A stretch of DNA of 64,000 nt from an uncultured bacterium. GTDB lineage: Bacteria; Cyanobacteriota; Vampirovibrionia; Gastranaerophilales; Gastranaerophilaceae. Location: the NCBI GenBank assembly GCA_903868125.1, contig CAIPUE010000015.1, positions 62,001-126,000 of the forward strand, read 5' to 3'. The translations under genes and the position numbers were made by a program. The notes beneath the pieces are model-generated. The model ran no database searches and was not told where the DNA came from. It worked only from the letters and a program-made list of their open reading frames with translations. The number at the start of each line of letters is the position of its first letter. Within the stretch, counting starts at the first letter, position 1. This document shows, in pieces, positions 63,081 to 64,000 of this stretch.

Positions 63081-63095
63081 GTGCATCCTAAATGG

Positions 63096-64000
63096 TTATT
63101 TTTCTTGTAATGTTGTTGATGAAATGTCTTTAGCCGGAGGATTTAACCATGTTCCCTGACCGGTGATTTGACTTCGAGTACTACTATCCAAAGCATTTGT
63201 TTCTTTGGATATGCGTTTTAGTTCTTTGTCATAAACTTTATTTAAAATTATAGCCTCCTGCTCCGTTTGTTTATTTCCGTTTGTAAGTTTTTTTGCCGCA
63301 TCGGAAATTGATTCAATTCTATTTATTGTATCAATTCTATTCAATTGCATTTTTTCCTGATCTTCTTTACTCATTTTCATAATGTCATTAGTTGCATACT
63401 CTTCAGATTTAAATTTGTTTTTTAAAATTAGAATTTCGACTCTTCTATTTTTAGCTCTATTTGAAGGCGAATCATTCTTTACAAGGGGTCTTGTATCGGC
63501 AAATCCTACGGCAGTAAAAAGGCTTGGCATAAAACTAAATCTATTTATAAAGTATTTAATTATGGCACTTGACCTAGCCGAAGATAATTCCCAATTCGAT
63601 GGAAATATTTTCGAATTAATCGGTTGGTTATCAGTATGCCCCTCGATTCTCATATTATGTAAAATAAACTTTTTAGCAATAACTGCGCCTATTTTATCAA
63701 GTTTTAATTTCGCACTTGGCGTTAAAACTGCGGAAGCTACTTCAAATAAATAATCTTCATTGAATCTTATAACTAATCCTCTATCCGTTTCAACAGTTTC
63801 AACTCCATTAATTTCACTCGATTTTATTTTATCATTAATTGATTTCTGGATTTCTTCCATAGACTGCTCTTCATATTTTTGGCTTATATATTCCATCATT
63901 AAAGGCGTTATCATAGAATCTGATTGTGAGGAGTCAAAAATGCTATTAGAAGAATTTTCCATTATCCCTTCAGAACCCTGCATTATGGACGGGGCTGCAA
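63096..64000 (-). CDS. OmpA/MotB C-terminal domain protein, partial at 5' end
   Basis: The frame is open to the window edge, so the N-terminus (expected TM helix and plug) is missing; the ATG at 63983 need not be the start. The peptidoglycan-binding OmpA-like domain is clear ('VLTPSAKLKLDKIGAVIAKKF', 'RIEGHTDNQPINSKIFPSNWELSSARSSAIIKYFI', 'RVEILIL'). This arrangement, with the TDNQP and NWELSSARS stretches, is like MotB of the flagellar stator. A helical tail follows (about 185-295). Confidence 0.8.
   Translation of the reverse strand, partial: AAPSIMQGSEGIMENSSNSIFDSSQSDSMITPLMMEYISQKYEEQSMEEIQKSINDKIKSSEINGVETVETDRGLVIRFNEDYLFEVASAVLTPSAKLKLDKIGAVIAKKFILHNMRIEGHTDNQPINSKIFPSNWELSSARSSAIIKYFINRFSFMPSLFTAVGFADTRPLVKNDSPSNRAKNRRVEILILKNKFKSEEYATNDIMKMSKEDQEKMQLNRIDTINRIESISDAAKKLTNGNKQTEQEAIILNKVYDKELKRISKETNALDSSTRSQITGQGTWLNPPAKDISSTTLQEK

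Noticed and set aside
1-64000. CRISPR array
   Set aside because: No run of regularly spaced direct repeats with unique spacers was seen. The octamer arrays have no spacers.
1-64000. Insertion sequence with a transposase or integrase gene
   Set aside because: No ORF carries a recognisable transposase or recombinase motif. Mobile-like elements here are all noncoding.

Overview
The window is an AT-rich bacterial chromosome segment. About 65 protein genes lie on both strands with short intergenic gaps, and there is one tRNA gene (Val, TAC). The best guess at the source is an anaerobic, fermentative, flagellated relative of Cyanobacteria, of the Melainabacteria/Gastranaerophilales type. Evidence: a Ycf23/DUF561 protein and a PDZ-radical SAM DUF512 protein, both typical of the cyanobacterial lineage; a PBS-lyase-like HEAT protein; a trimeric [FeFe] hydrogenase; EtfAB; a FliW-CsrA pair and a MotB/OmpA-type protein; and no photosynthesis or respiratory genes. 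This is inference from gene content; no 16S gene is present.

Layout. 1-5.5 kb: a signal-peptidase-I-like protein that lacks both catalytic residues, tRNA-Val with a structured upstream region, a membrane protein, mtaB, a TPR protein and MgtC. 5.6-12.4 kb: an oligopeptide ABC importer (oppA, oppB, oppC) interrupted by a two-gene BcgI-like restriction-modification system on the opposite strand. 12.5-21.5 kb: nifS-nifU, pheT, an acyltransferase, a pilin-like protein, cdd and murT. 22-25 kb: an NfnA-like flavoprotein, a tiny Cys-rich protein and etfB-etfA. 25-34 kb: HEAT protein, sensor kinase, a winged-helix-like protein, a DUF262 protein, ftsH, and the two subunits of a corrinoid iron-sulfur protein. 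34-43 kb: marC, NAD-type isocitrate dehydrogenase, clpP, a radical SAM protein, and pyrF-ald-recJ. 43-47 kb: hydC-hydB-hydA. 47-54.5 kb: rdgB with two small membrane proteins, uppS, a PadR regulator, DUF512, a second sensor kinase, and fliW-csrA-TPR. 54.5-64 kb: secreted repeat proteins, an M16 peptidase, Ycf23, a secreted trypsin-like protease, an orphan sugar-binding protein and a MotB-like protein cut by the window edge.

The genes fit a redox economy based on ferredoxin, NADH and flavins: an electron-bifurcating hydrogenase (HydABC), EtfAB and an NfnA-like subunit, all dependent on Fe-S clusters that NifU/NifS could assemble. The corrinoid Fe-S protein has no CO dehydrogenase/acetyl-CoA synthase beside it, so methyl transfer for some other purpose, such as methionine synthesis, is possible.

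The most unusual signal is intergenic. Three ~157-bp copies of one element (34080, 38410, 60607) share inverted ends, and each is flanked by its own 3-bp direct duplication (AAT, TAT, CAA). Their central stem is kept by compensatory base changes, so they look like a non-autonomous mobile (MITE-like) family. At least four other intergenic repeat types are present: octamer arrays (AGTYGAAN), short GC-rich palindromes of REP type, a 101-bp element with 21-bp perfect inverted ends, and a GTCATTGCGAG-like palindrome.
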